Shown here: positions 8,661-18,431 of the stretch, one piece after another | Layout of the letters: each line of letters starts with the position of its first letter | How positions within the stretch are numbered: the first letter of the stretch is position 1 | DNA from: an uncultured Pelagibacteraceae bacterium | GTDB lineage: Bacteria > Pseudomonadota > Alphaproteobacteria > Pelagibacterales > Pelagibacteraceae | DNA length: 64,000 nt | Direction of reading: 5' to 3' | Assembly: GCA_902524995.1 (NCBI GenBank) | Contig: CABZFJ010000001.1 | Coordinates: 124,001 to 188,000 of the forward strand | Translations under genes and position numbers: made by a program | Notes under the pieces: generated by a model | The model's input: only the letters and a program-made list of their open reading frames with translations | Databases searched by the model: none | Told to the model about the DNA's origin: nothing

Positions 8661-10879
8661 TATATTGTTCTCTCTGTTATTGTAGAATTATAAACCTCAA
8701 TTACGTCATTTTTCTGAAAATCGACAAAATCTTTTAGTGTTATTCCACACTCTAAACCAGCAGATACTTGTTTAGTTTGGTTTTTTTCCCTGAATATTGA
8801 GCCTATTTTTCCATTGAAAATTATAGCTCCATCTCTAATAACCCTAGCGCTAGAATCTTGAGTAATTTCTCCATCTGTTACTTTTGAGCCTGCAACCTTG
8901 CCAACTTTTGAAACTTTAAATATTTCCAATATCTCTGCAGTTCCAATAATCTTTTCATCTACTTCTGGTGTTAGTAAGCCAGACATTTTATTTTTTATAA
9001 AATCTAAAACTTCATAAATAATATTAAAATTAGAAATTGAAATTTTTTCTTGTTCAGCCCTTTTTTTAGCTTCTTTGCTAGGTTTTACATTAAAGGCTAT
9101 AATTACAGCTTTAGACGCTTTTGCTAATGTCACATCCGTTTCTGTAACCATTCCAATATCTGATAAAAGTATTTTTGGCTTTACCTCATCATGTTTAATT
9201 TGATTTATAGCACTTTTTATAGCTTCTGAGGAACCATGAACATCTGATTTTATAATAATATTTAATTCCTCAGATGATGTGTCTTTAAAAGCAGAGTCTT
9301 GTGTGACAAAGGATAATGGATTTTTGCTCTCTTTTGACTCTTGTATTCTGCCATCAGATAAAGATTTTGCTTCTTTTTCAGATTTTAGAACAATAAAGTC
9401 ATCTCCTGATTTTGCCGCTCCATTAATTCCTAGTATCTCAATTGGTGTTGAAGGTTCAGCTGAAACGATTTGATTCCCCTGATCATTTATTATGGCTCTA
9501 ACTTTTCCCCACTTTAAACCGCTAACAAAATAATCACCTTTTCTTAAAGTGCCTGCAGTAATAATTACATTTGCAATTGGTCCTCTTCCTATATCAATTT
9601 TAGACTCCAATACTATACCCTTTGCATCAGTATCAAAATCTGTTTTTAGGTCTAATATCTCTGCTTGCAAAATAACACTTTCAACTAATTTATCTAAATT
9701 TTGTTTTGTTTTAGTTGATATTTCTACCATCAATGTATCTCCTGATAAATCTTCAGCTATTAGTTCATATTCTAAAAGTTGATTTTTAATCTTTTTTGGG
9801 TCAGCTTCAGGAAGGTCACATTTATTTATTGCAACAACAATTGGTACTCTGGCAGCTTTTGCATGTTTTATTGACTCTATTGTTTGAGGTTTAACCCCAT
9901 CATCAGCAGCGACTACAAGGATTACAATATCGGTTAACTTTGAACCTCTTGCTCGCATTTCGGTGAATGCTGCATGACCAGGAGTATCGATAAAAGTTAT
10001 CTTATTTTTTTGATGTGTTATCTGATATGCACCGATATGTTGCGTAATACCTCCAAATTCAACAGAAACAACATTAGCTTTTCTCAGTGTATCTAAAACA
10101 GATGTCTTACCATGATCTACATGACCCATAACCGTTACGATTGGAGCTCTACTTTTTAGATTTTGGGTTTTTATTTCTTTAATTTTTTCTAAGATTTCCT
10201 CTGCTTTTTGCTCTTTAACAGGGTTATGTCCAAATTCTTTAACTAAATACTCTGCTGTATCTGAGTCAATTGTATGATTAATTGTTACTGTTACACCCAT
10301 CCCCATCAAATGTTTTATTATACTGCTAGACTGCTCGGCCATTCTATTCGCTAATTCTCTTATGGTAATCACCTCAGGTATATTAATATCTCTTTTAACT
10401 GGTTTAAAATTTTCCTTTAACTCCTCTTTGTTTTGAGATCTGTTTTCTTTTTGCTTTGCTCTTTTTAAAGAAGCAAGACTTCTCGATCTCGTGCCTATAT
10501 CATCTCCACTTAAGGCTCTAGATACTGTAAGCTTTAATTCTCTTCTTTTGCCTCCTAATTTGACAGGTTTGTTCTCTTTTTGTGAATTTTCACCTTTTAA
10601 CCTTCTTGTGGCTCTTTGTTCTGCTAATTTTCTTTTTTCGAAATCAGAAGTTATTGGAGATGAAGGTTTAGAAAAATTTGTTTTTTTTGGGATAAATGTA
10701 CTTTGTAATCTGCTTTCAGTTGACTTGGCACCTCTAGAAAAATTTGGTTTGCCACCAAACCTTGGGGATCTTTTTTCAATTACAACTGTATTTTTTGATT
10801 GAGATTTTGCTTGTTCAATACTATTAATTGTTTTCTTGGACGCTCCAGAAATTGATAACTTTAGTTTTTTCTTTTCCAT
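8660..10879 (-). CDS. infB: Translation initiation factor IF-2
   Basis: GTPase that brings fMet-tRNA to the 30S subunit. The 739 residues start with a basic, low-complexity region (about 1-165), then a short IF2_N segment (ITIRELANRMAEQSSSIIKHLMGMG), the G domain with VTVMGHVDHGKTS (G1), DTPGHAAFTEMRARG (G3) and INKCD (G4), followed by the beta-barrel domains and C-terminal tRNA-binding domain. It lies 10 bp after nusA; ylxR, usually between them in Alphaproteobacteria, is missing. Confidence 0.98.
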   Translation of the reverse strand: MEKKKLKLSISGASKKTINSIEQAKSQSKNTVVIEKRSPRFGGKPNFSRGAKSTESRLQSTFIPKKTNFSKPSSPITSDFEKRKLAEQRATRRLKGENSQKENKPVKLGGKRRELKLTVSRALSGDDIGTRSRSLASLKRAKQKENRSQNKEELKENFKPVKRDINIPEVITIRELANRMAEQSSSIIKHLMGMGVTVTINHTIDSDTAEYLVKEFGHNPVKEQKAEEILEKIKEIKTQNLKSRAPIVTVMGHVDHGKTSVLDTLRKANVVSVEFGGITQHIGAYQITHQKNKITFIDTPGHAAFTEMRARGSKLTDIVILVVAADDGVKPQTIESIKHAKAARVPIVVAINKCDLPEADPKKIKNQLLEYELIAEDLSGDTLMVEISTKTKQNLDKLVESVILQAEILDLKTDFDTDAKGIVLESKIDIGRGPIANVIITAGTLRKGDYFVSGLKWGKVRAIINDQGNQIVSAEPSTPIEILGINGAAKSGDDFIVLKSEKEAKSLSDGRIQESKESKNPLSFVTQDSAFKDTSSEELNIIIKSDVHGSSEAIKSAINQIKHDEVKPKILLSDIGMVTETDVTLAKASKAVIIAFNVKPSKEAKKRAEQEKISISNFNIIYEVLDFIKNKMSGLLTPEVDEKIIGTAEILEIFKVSKVGKVAGSKVTDGEITQDSSARVIRDGAIIFNGKIGSIFREKNQTKQVSAGLECGITLKDFVDFQKNDVIEVYNSTITERTI

Positions 10880-10889
10880 TTTTCATCTC

Positions 10890-12443
10890 TCAATCTTGAT
10901 ACACAATGTCTCTTGCTGACATAATCAAATCATCAGCTTCTTTTTTTGAAAGAGCAAAATCTTCTAAATATCCTTTAATTCTTACTCTTTCACCCTTGAC
11001 AACATCATATCCACCTGTCAATTCATCAGATGCCAAATCTGCAAAATCGTTTAGTGTTAATATTTTTTGTTCACCTAGTGTTACAAGCATTCCGGGTGTT
11101 AGACCTTTGTGATTAATTAAATCATTCTCTAACCCTAAATCTTTAATTCTTTTAGATATTTCCTCTTGGTCTTTTTCATAAAATTCTTTAGCTCTTTCAA
11201 TTAATTCTTTAGCAGTCTCTTCTTCAATACCTTCTATTTTCATTAAAGCTTCAGGATTACTATCTTTAATGTCATCTATTGATGAAAATCCTTCTGCTAC
11301 TAGTAATTGTCCTAACGTTTCATCTAGTTCTAAATTTTTTACAAAATTATCTGTTTTCTCTTTGAATTCAATTTGTCTTCTCTCCGAATCTTCTTGATCA
11401 GTCATGATGTTAATTTCGTAATTCATTAATTTGGTTGCCAATCTAACATTTTGGCCCCTTCTTCCAATTGCTTTGCTCAAATTCTCCTCGGTTAAAATTA
11501 CATCAAGCTTTCTCCCCTGTTCATCTACATTAACTCTTTGTACCTCTGCTGGAGAAAGTGCATTTGCTACTACAACTGCTGGATCTTCTGACCAGTTGAC
11601 TATATCGATTTTTTCACCCTGAAGTTCGTTTACAACTGCTTGCACTCTACTTCCCCTCATACCTACACACGCTCCCACTGGATCTAAAGATGTATCAATT
11701 GCACTAACACATATTTTAGCTCTGCTACCTGGATCTCTTGAGGATGATTTAATCTCAATAAGACCATCATATATTTCTGGAACTTCTTGAATGAAAAGTT
11801 TTTCCATGAATTTAGGATGTGCTCTAGAAAGAAAAATTTGCTGCCCTCTTGGTTCTCTTCTTACGTCTAAGCAATATGCTTTTACTCTATCACCTGCCTT
11901 TATATTTTCTCTTGGGATCATTTCATTTTTTTGAATTATTGCTTCGGTTCTTCCAAGATCAACAATTATGTTTCCGAACTCTAGTCTTTTAACTATACCA
12001 CTCAAGATAGTATCAATTTTGTCTTTAAAATCGTTATATTGTCTCTCTCTTTCCGCTTCCCTTACGTTGAAACTAATTACTTGTTTTGCAGTTTGTGCTG
12101 CTATTCTCCCAAAATCAAAAGATGGCAAAGGTTGAAGAACTTCATCTCCAATTTGTTTTCCCTCATTACTTCCATTAAGTTTTATGGCATCATTAAGGGT
12201 TATTTCTAAGTTTGAATTTTCTGGTTTTTCTACAATTACTAGTTTTCTAAATATTCCAATTTCACCATTTTCTCTGTCAATTTCAACTTTGATTTCATTT
12301 TCAGATCCAAACTTGGATTTAGCTGCTTTTGCAATACCGTTTTCCATCGATCCAATAATTAACTCTTTATCAATAGATTTTTCTAATGCTACTGCTTCTG
12401 CTATTCTTATTAATTCTAATTTATCTGCTCTTCTATTTAACAT
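10890..12443 (-). CDS. nusA: Transcription termination/antitermination factor NusA
   Basis: RNA polymerase accessory protein that modulates pausing, termination and antitermination. The 517 residues contain the N-terminal RNAP-binding domain, an S1 domain (about 130-200), two KH domains (GACVGMRGSRVQAVVNEL; AIGRRGQNVRLATKL) and C-terminal helix-hairpin-helix repeats (LLVAEGFSSIDDI and GLTPGMLVTLGEQKI). The ATG has an AGGA Shine-Dalgarno 7 nt upstream that abuts the U-tract of a strong hairpin in the leader. rimP, normally just upstream, is absent. Confidence 0.97.
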   Translation of the reverse strand: MLNRRADKLELIRIAEAVALEKSIDKELIIGSMENGIAKAAKSKFGSENEIKVEIDRENGEIGIFRKLVIVEKPENSNLEITLNDAIKLNGSNEGKQIGDEVLQPLPSFDFGRIAAQTAKQVISFNVREAERERQYNDFKDKIDTILSGIVKRLEFGNIIVDLGRTEAIIQKNEMIPRENIKAGDRVKAYCLDVRREPRGQQIFLSRAHPKFMEKLFIQEVPEIYDGLIEIKSSSRDPGSRAKICVSAIDTSLDPVGACVGMRGSRVQAVVNELQGEKIDIVNWSEDPAVVVANALSPAEVQRVNVDEQGRKLDVILTEENLSKAIGRRGQNVRLATKLMNYEINIMTDQEDSERRQIEFKEKTDNFVKNLELDETLGQLLVAEGFSSIDDIKDSNPEALMKIEGIEEETAKELIERAKEFYEKDQEEISKRIKDLGLENDLINHKGLTPGMLVTLGEQKILTLNDFADLASDELTGGYDVVKGERVRIKGYLEDFALSKKEADDLIMSARDIVYQD

Positions 12444-12454
12444 TTAAAAGTCCT

Positions 12455-12481
12455 AAAAAAAAATGGGCCGAAGCCCATTTT
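12455..12481 (-). terminator. UUCG-loop intrinsic terminator after metK / in the nusA leader
   Basis: Minus-strand RNA forms a perfect 9-bp stem AAAATGGGC / GCCCATTTT capped by a TTCG tetraloop, followed by a run of T residues. It ends 11 nt before the nusA ATG, so it is both the metK terminator and part of any nusA transcript that starts upstream of it. The stem is also A/U-flanked on the other side, but no plus-strand gene ends here. Confidence 0.85.
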
Positions 12482-12499
12482 GAAATTTCAATAATATTT

Positions 12500-12530
12500 T
12501 GGAATATATTTATTTTTTTTTAATATTCAA
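12500..12530 (-). promoter_or_regulatory. Possible sigma-70 promoter for nusA, upstream of the hairpin
   Basis: In the short metK-nusA gap the minus strand reads TTGAAT, a 16-bp spacer and TATATT, a plausible sigma-70 promoter. A transcript from here would have to pass the terminator hairpin before reaching nusA. AT-rich sequence gives such matches by chance, so confidence is low without a mapped 5' end. Confidence 0.35.
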
Positions 12531-12536
12531 CTTTAT

Positions 12537-13700
12537 TTACTGTCTAAATACGTCTGATTTATCTGTCTTTTCCCATGAAAATGAGCCTTTATCATCTGGA
12601 ATTCGTCCGAAGTGTCCGTAAGCTGCTGTTTTTTCATAAATAGGTTTATTTAATCCCAGCATTTCTCTTATACCCCTAGGACTTAAATCAAAATTTTCGT
12701 GAATAAGCTTTTCTACATAAATATTTTTTTCATTATCGTTATCAAACAAATCAACATAAATAGATAAAGGTTTTGATACACCAATTGCATATGCAAGTTG
12801 TATTAAACATTTTTCAGCAATTTTAGAAGCAACAACATTTTTTGCTAAATATCTTGATGCGTAAGCAGCTGACCTATCGACTTTCGTTGGATCTTTTCCC
12901 GAAAATGCACCTCCTCCATGTGGTGCGGCTCCACCATAGGTGTCAACAATAATTTTTCTACCAGTCAAACCACTATCACCATCAGGACCTCCAATAACAA
13001 AATTTCCCGTTGGGTTCACATATATTTCCTTTTCATTCAATGAACTTAATAATTCTTTTGGTATTGATCTTTCTATATAAGGTATTACCAGTTCTCTAAC
13101 TAGGGCTTGATTGACATCTGGAGAGTGTTGTGTCGATATAACTACAGATTTTACTGATGATGGTTTACCGTCTTTATATTCAATCGTAATTTGGCTTTTT
13201 GAATCTGGTTCTATATTTTTTAATTTACCAGATTTTCTGTCCTCAGCCATAAGTCTTAATATTTTATGAGAGTAGTGTATTGGAGCAGGCATCAGTACGT
13301 CGGTTTCATTACAGGCATAGCCAAACATAATTCCTTGATCTCCAGCACCTTCATCTTTATTTCCAGAGGAGTCTACACCCATGGCAATATCAGCAGATTG
13401 AGCATGTAAATGACTTTCAACTGAAGTTGCCTCTTTCCAAGTAAATCCTTTTTGATCATAACCTATATCTTTAATACAATGTCTTACTTTTTCTATTAAA
13501 TCCTCTTTTTTAATTTCTGGACCTCTTACTTCGCCAGCTAATACAACTTTATTTGTTGTTGTTAAAGTTTCACAGGCAACTCTTGATTGAGGTTCAGCTG
13601 CCAGATAAGTATCTACAACCATATCAGAAATTCTATCGCAAACTTTATCCGGATGACCTTCGGATACTGACTCGCTAGTAAATAAGTAGTCTTTTTTCAT
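12537..13700 (-). CDS. metK: S-adenosylmethionine synthetase
   Basis: Makes S-adenosylmethionine from methionine and ATP. Full-length at 387 residues, with [20 protein letters not shown] at the N-terminus, the ATP-binding [12 protein letters not shown] motif (about 117-128) and [19 protein letters not shown] in the C-terminal half. It overlaps the lnt stop by 4 bases (ATGA), so it is likely translationally coupled to lnt; no SAM riboswitch is visible in front. trmB, its usual downstream neighbour, is absent. Confidence 0.98.
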   Translation of the reverse strand: MKKDYLFTSESVSEGHPDKVCDRISDMVVDTYLAAEPQSRVACETLTTTNKVVLAGEVRGPEIKKEDLIEKVRHCIKDIGYDQKGFTWKEATSVESHLHAQSADIAMGVDSSGNKDEGAGDQGIMFGYACNETDVLMPAPIHYSHKILRLMAEDRKSGKLKNIEPDSKSQITIEYKDGKPSSVKSVVISTQHSPDVNQALVRELVIPYIERSIPKELLSSLNEKEIYVNPTGNFVIGGPDGDSGLTGRKIIVDTYGGAAPHGGGAFSGKDPTKVDRSAAYASRYLAKNVVASKIAEKCLIQLAYAIGVSKPLSIYVDLFDNDNEKNIYVEKLIHENFDLSPRGIREMLGLNKPIYEKTAAYGHFGRIPDDKGSFSWEKTDKSDVFRQ

Positions 13701-15217
13701 TTATTCTCCCTAATTTTTAAAATCACAGTGAAAGTAATATAAATTAGAACAAAATAAAAGAAGATCTTATTGCCATGTTTAGCAAAATAAGTTTTATTAA
13801 CACGTTTGATTTTTTTAACATCAAAATATCCTTTTTTTTTAATTTGTTTAATAATTTGACCTTTGGGATTAACAAAAGCAGATATTCCATTATTTGTTGA
13901 TCTTATAACATTTTTACCTTCTTCAATTGATCTAAAGATTGAGTGAGTCAAGTGTTGTTCAGGTCCAATGGTTTTTCCAAACCAACCATCCTCAGAAATA
14001 TTTAATATAAAATCATAATAATTTTTATTTGGATTGATTTTTCCTGAATAGATGATTTCATAACAAATAAGTGGAATAAATTTTAATTTATCGATTTCCA
14101 AAATTTCTCTTTTATCATCAGCTGAAAATGATTGATATCCTTGAGTTATTTTTTTTAAACCTATTCTTTTAAGAAAATTTTCAAAAGGTAAAAATTCTCC
14201 AAATGGAACAAGTTTATTCTTATTGTACTTATGCAGTAATTCTGACTCGTTATTTAAAACTATTAGAGAATTATAAATTTTATTTTGGTTTATGCTATTA
14301 ATGCCCAGTATGACTTTATGGTTAATGTTATAATTTTCTTTGAAGATATCTTTAAACAATTTTAAATCTTTTAAATATATGCTTGTAATAATTCCTTCTG
14401 GGTAAATGAATATTGTTTTATTAAGGATATGTGGATCACTTAAACTAATTAATTCATTAATATTTTTTTCTACATGTTGGTTTGATAAGAATCTTTCGAT
14501 GGGTATATTTGGAGAGATAACTCGAATAATGGAACTTAAGTTATCATATTTTTTTTTTTCGAAATTTTTTAAAACCAAATTTCCATACAAAAAATTAATT
14601 ACTACTAAAATTAAACTAAGACTGAAAATTATAAACTTAGTTAATTTTTTATATTTAAAAAAAAATATTACTGGTAACAAAAAAATAGTTATTGATAATA
14701 AATTTAATGAATAAGTGCCTACGTAAGATAAAATTTGTAAAGAATTTATGTTATTTGAAAAACTAAAAACTAGTAAATTCCAAGGAAAACCACCAAAAAT
14801 AAAACTTCTTAGAAACTCAACTCCACCAAAAAAAATTGAAAAGATTAAAATTGATGAGAATTTATTTTTTAAATTAAAAAAATTGCATAAAAAAGTACCT
14901 AAGCCATAAAATATTCCTAAAAATAGTGGGATTAATGTTAATGCAAATGGAATGATAAATTTAAAATTTGCATCAAATGTCAAAGAATTTGTAATCCAAT
15001 AAAGGTTTGAAATAAAATAACCAAATCCAAAAATCCAACCTACAAAAAATGAAATAATTTTATTATTCACATAATTAATTAATATGTAAAGTAATACTGG
15101 AAGTGTTAAAAAATTAATAAAAAATAAATTGTAAGGAGGTAAACTAAATGACGTTAGTATACCTAAAAGTAAACAAATTAAAAATAGGAACACTTTATTT
15201 TCTAGAATAGAGTTCAA
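13697..15217 (-). CDS. lnt: Apolipoprotein N-acyltransferase
   Basis: Inner-membrane enzyme that adds the third acyl chain to lipoproteins so that Lol can move them to the outer membrane. The 506 residues have an N-terminal multi-helix membrane part (about 1-215) and a nitrilase-like periplasmic domain with the Glu-Lys-Cys triad: [23 protein letters not shown] and [12 protein letters not shown] final transmembrane helix closes the protein. Substrates include the lipoproteins encoded in this window (BON, DUF3576, LptE). It overlaps ybeY by 4 bases. Confidence 0.95.
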   Translation of the reverse strand: MNSILENKVFLFLICLLLGILTSFSLPPYNLFFINFLTLPVLLYILINYVNNKIISFFVGWIFGFGYFISNLYWITNSLTFDANFKFIIPFALTLIPLFLGIFYGLGTFLCNFFNLKNKFSSILIFSIFFGGVEFLRSFIFGGFPWNLLVFSFSNNINSLQILSYVGTYSLNLLSITIFLLPVIFFFKYKKLTKFIIFSLSLILVVINFLYGNLVLKNFEKKKYDNLSSIIRVISPNIPIERFLSNQHVEKNINELISLSDPHILNKTIFIYPEGIITSIYLKDLKLFKDIFKENYNINHKVILGINSINQNKIYNSLIVLNNESELLHKYNKNKLVPFGEFLPFENFLKRIGLKKITQGYQSFSADDKREILEIDKLKFIPLICYEIIYSGKINPNKNYYDFILNISEDGWFGKTIGPEQHLTHSIFRSIEEGKNVIRSTNNGISAFVNPKGQIIKQIKKKGYFDVKKIKRVNKTYFAKHGNKIFFYFVLIYITFTVILKIRENK

Positions 15218-15660
15218 TTTATTTTATTCAATTTTTTAAATATTAGATTTTCTTTTTTCTTCATTAGATAATAATCTTTATTTTTTTTATGGTCATGTCC
15301 TAAGAGATGTAAATAACCGTGTATCCACATTTTATCTAATTCATGATCAAAACTAGATGATTTTGCTCTTCTATTAATTATTTCAAAAGAAATGGCTATG
15401 TCTCCTAAATATAATTTATTTTTTAATTTAACTTTTAGAGGAAAAGAAAGTACATCTGTAGAAACATTTTTATTTCTAAACTTTGAATTTAAATCTTTCA
15501 TTTTTTTATTATTAGTTAGCATCACAGTAAATTCTTGATTTTTATTTTTAAAGGAGCTGAATTTAGATAATTTGTTTAATTTCTTTTTGAAGTAAATTTG
15601 TGGTTTTTTTAATTTTTTTTCCCAAATTTTTTTGTCTATAACTACGTTGGCCTTAATCAT
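15214..15660 (-). CDS. ybeY: Endoribonuclease YbeY
   Basis: Metal-dependent endoribonuclease for 16S rRNA 3'-end maturation and ribosome quality control. The 148 residues contain the signature HGYLHLLGHDHKK, whose three histidines (H-x3-H-x5-H) bind the metal. It sits directly after phoH, the usual pairing; in related genomes corC (hlyC) follows before lnt, and it is missing here. Confidence 0.94.
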   Translation of the reverse strand: MIKANVVIDKKIWEKKLKKPQIYFKKKLNKLSKFSSFKNKNQEFTVMLTNNKKMKDLNSKFRNKNVSTDVLSFPLKVKLKNKLYLGDIAISFEIINRRAKSSSFDHELDKMWIHGYLHLLGHDHKKNKDYYLMKKKENLIFKKLNKIN

Positions 15661-16667
15661 TAATCTGAATTTTTATCAGAATAAGCCTTGACTATCTTGG
15701 AAACTAGTGGATGTCTTACAACATCAGTATGATCGAAATCTACAACAGATATCTCTTTTAAATGACCAAGTAATTTTTTTGATCTATTTAAACCTGACAT
15801 TGTTTTATTAGGTAAGTCTATTTGGGAAGGATCACCGTTAATAACTATTTTTGAATTTTCACCAATTCTTGTTAAGAACATTTTTATTTGAGTATCAGTG
15901 GCATTTTGTGCTTCATCAAGAATTGCAAAAGAATTTTTTAAAGTTCTTCCCCTCATAAAAGCAAGTGGTGCAATTTCAATATCTCCAACTTCTATTTTTT
16001 TTTGAATTTTTTCGAAATCTAATAAGTCATACAATGAATCGTAAAGAGGTCTTAAATATGGATCAACTTTTTCTTTCATATCTCCTGGTAAGAAACCTAA
16101 TCTTTCTCCTGCTTCAACCGCTGGTCTAGACAAAATGATACGATCAATTTTTTTTTCAAGTAACATTGTTAAAGCAACCGCGACAGCTAAAAAAGTTTTA
16201 CCAGTTCCCGCTGGTCCTGCAGAGATAACAATATCTGATTCTTTTAAAGCTCTTATATAATTTTTTTGCTTTTCAGATCTTGGTATTACAGATTTTTTTG
16301 GAGTTTTTATTATGTATTCTACGTTTTCGCTTTTTTTTGTAACCTTCTCATCAATCATAAATTTGTTTACAGATGACTCTATATCCTTTTTTTCTAATGT
16401 TCCATTATTTAAAAATTGATCTATAAGAAAAAGAATTGCATTCTTTATTAACTCATTTTTTTCAGGAGTATTTTTTAATAAAATTGAATTTCCTCTTGAG
16501 TAAATGTTAGTATTTGTAATTTTTTCTAATTCTTTTAAGTTATTATTAAATTCTCCTAAAACACCTAAAAGTAGTTCATTGCTTTGGAATACAATACTTA
16601 ATGCATTTTTTTCTGAATATACGTATTTTAGATCAGGATTAATTTTAGATTTTGCAAAATTATTCAA
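15660..16667 (-). CDS. phoH: PhoH-family ATPase
   Basis: Cytoplasmic P-loop ATPase of the PhoH/YbeZ group, thought to work with YbeY in RNA metabolism. The 335 residues have an N-terminal extension (about 1-125) and an ATPase core with Walker A GPAGTGKT (near 155) and Walker B ILDEAQNA, then INGDPSQIDLP. The gene lies between miaB and ybeY with minimal spacing, the conserved order. Confidence 0.95.
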   Translation of the reverse strand: MNNFAKSKINPDLKYVYSEKNALSIVFQSNELLLGVLGEFNNNLKELEKITNTNIYSRGNSILLKNTPEKNELIKNAILFLIDQFLNNGTLEKKDIESSVNKFMIDEKVTKKSENVEYIIKTPKKSVIPRSEKQKNYIRALKESDIVISAGPAGTGKTFLAVAVALTMLLEKKIDRIILSRPAVEAGERLGFLPGDMKEKVDPYLRPLYDSLYDLLDFEKIQKKIEVGDIEIAPLAFMRGRTLKNSFAILDEAQNATDTQIKMFLTRIGENSKIVINGDPSQIDLPNKTMSGLNRSKKLLGHLKEISVVDFDHTDVVRHPLVSKIVKAYSDKNSD

Positions 16668-16668
16668 A

Positions 16669-18000
16669 TTATGCTGCTTTCATTTCATCTATTACTTTAC
16701 CAAATAAAGAATTTTGATTACTTTTTTCGATATTAACTTTAATTAGTTTGCCAATAAGACTTTCATTACCATCAAAAATTACTGAGTTTAAAAATTTATT
16801 TCGTCCAAAATATTTGTTTTGGTTTTTAAGTTTATTTTCTACTAGTACCTCTAAGGTTTTGCCTTCTAAAGATTTATTTAATTCTATTTGATTACTAAAT
16901 AATTTTTCTTGAATAGTTATAAGCCTGTTTTTAAGTTTATAATTATCAGTTATTGCCAATTCGGATGCCTTTGTTCCTGGTCTTGGACTAAAAATAAAAG
17001 AGAATGAATTTATAAATTTAATTTTATTAACTAAATTTAAGGTTTCTTTAAAATCATTTTCCGTTTCTCCAGGATATCCGATAATAAAGTCACTAGAAAA
17101 TTTTATATCTGGATTAATTTTGATTAATTTTTCATAAATATTTAAATAATAATTTACAGTATGCTTTCTGTTCATCATTTTTAATATTCTGTCAGAACCA
17201 CTTTGAATTGGTAAATGAACAAAAGGCATTAATTTTTTTGAATTTTTGTAACATTCGATAAGATCATCTGTCATATCTCTTGGATGAGATGTGGTATATC
17301 TAATTCTATTTATTTCGTTATATTTACTGAGTGTATTAATAAGATCTGAAAGTCGATACTCTTTGGGTCCATCTATAAACGAATATGCATTTACGTTTTG
17401 TCCAAGAAAAGTTATTTCTCTAGATCCGTTTTTTATCAATCTCTCAGCTTCATCAATAATTCTTTTGAATGGTCTGGAATACTCTGGTCCTCTAGTATAA
17501 GGAACAACACAAAAGTGACAGAACTTATCACAACCCTCTTGAATCGTTAAAAAAGACGAAACATTCGTATTGTTATTTTTGATATTATCGAAATATCTAA
17601 ACTTAGAAACTGAATCAAATTCAGTTTCTTCAACTTTATTTTCTTCCTCAAAATTCTTTAAAAGATAATTTATTTTTTGATAAGATTGCGGACCTACAAC
17701 TAGATCTATATATTTTTCTCTGTTGAGCATTTCTGTATTTTCAGCTTGTGCTACGCAACCTGCAACTACCATTATTGGTTTCTTTTTATCTTTGTATAAT
17801 TTCTTAATCCTTCCAATCTCATGATAAACTTTATCTTTAGCTTTATCTCTAATATGACAAGTGTTTAAAATATAACAATCAGCATCACCCTGATTTTCAG
17901 TTTTATTATAACCTATGGCTCTAACGGCATCGTATATCCTATTGGAGTCATACTCATTCATTTGACAACCAAATGTCTTTATAAAAACTTTTTTATGCAT
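16669..18000 (-). CDS. miaB: tRNA-2-methylthio-N6-dimethylallyladenosine synthase MiaB
   Basis: Radical-SAM methylthiotransferase that modifies A37 of tRNAs reading U-starting codons. The 443 residues contain the N-terminal UPF0004 domain with its cluster cysteines (FGCQMNEYDSNR, LNTCHIRDKA, VAGCVAQAE), the radical-SAM motif CDKFCHFCVVPYTRGPE (C-x3-C-x2-C) and a C-terminal TRAM domain. It lies 3 bp downstream of fur. Confidence 0.97.
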   Translation of the reverse strand: MHKKVFIKTFGCQMNEYDSNRIYDAVRAIGYNKTENQGDADCYILNTCHIRDKAKDKVYHEIGRIKKLYKDKKKPIMVVAGCVAQAENTEMLNREKYIDLVVGPQSYQKINYLLKNFEEENKVEETEFDSVSKFRYFDNIKNNNTNVSSFLTIQEGCDKFCHFCVVPYTRGPEYSRPFKRIIDEAERLIKNGSREITFLGQNVNAYSFIDGPKEYRLSDLINTLSKYNEINRIRYTTSHPRDMTDDLIECYKNSKKLMPFVHLPIQSGSDRILKMMNRKHTVNYYLNIYEKLIKINPDIKFSSDFIIGYPGETENDFKETLNLVNKIKFINSFSFIFSPRPGTKASELAITDNYKLKNRLITIQEKLFSNQIELNKSLEGKTLEVLVENKLKNQNKYFGRNKFLNSVIFDGNESLIGKLIKVNIEKSNQNSLFGKVIDEMKAA

Positions 18001-18003
18001 GAA

Positions 18004-18423
18004 TTACTTTTTTTTGATTCCGTAAAGTTCTAATTTATGATCAACGAGTTTGTAGCCATATTTATCGGCAATTTTCTTTTGTAATTCTTCGATTTCTTCG
18101 TCAACAAATTCTATTATTTCTCCAGTTTTTATATCAATCAAATGATTATGATCATCATTTAGCTCATACCTTGCTTTGCCAGATTTAAAATCATGTTTTG
18201 TTAATATACCCGCTTCTTCAAAAAGTTTGACTGTTCTATAAACTGTAGCAATACTAATTTTATTATCTATTTGAGAAACTCTATTATATAATTCATCAAC
18301 ATCTGGGTGGTCAGATTCTCCATATGTTTTTTTAGACTCTGATATCACTCTAGCTATTATTCTTCTTTGGTCTGTGAGTTTAACTCCATTTTTTTGACAT
18401 TTTTCTTCTATAGTTTCTAACAT
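18004..18423 (-). CDS. fur: Fur-family metalloregulator (Fur/Mur type)
   Basis: Second Fur-superfamily regulator in the window, 139 residues. The winged helix includes KISIATVYRTVKLFEEAGIL and the metal site DDHNHLIDIKTGEIIEFVDEEIEEL, typical of Fur rather than Irr. In Alphaproteobacteria the fur gene next to miaB often acts as a manganese regulator (Mur) while Irr handles iron; which metal applies here cannot be told from sequence. Embedded in tsaB-fur-miaB. Confidence 0.9.
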   Translation of the reverse strand: MLETIEEKCQKNGVKLTDQRRIIARVISESKKTYGESDHPDVDELYNRVSQIDNKISIATVYRTVKLFEEAGILTKHDFKSGKARYELNDDHNHLIDIKTGEIIEFVDEEIEELQKKIADKYGYKLVDHKLELYGIKKK

Positions 18424-18431
18424 AGTATATT

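Noticed and set aside
13700-13760. SAM riboswitch before metK
   Set aside because: metK overlaps lnt by 4 bases, leaving no leader to hold one.
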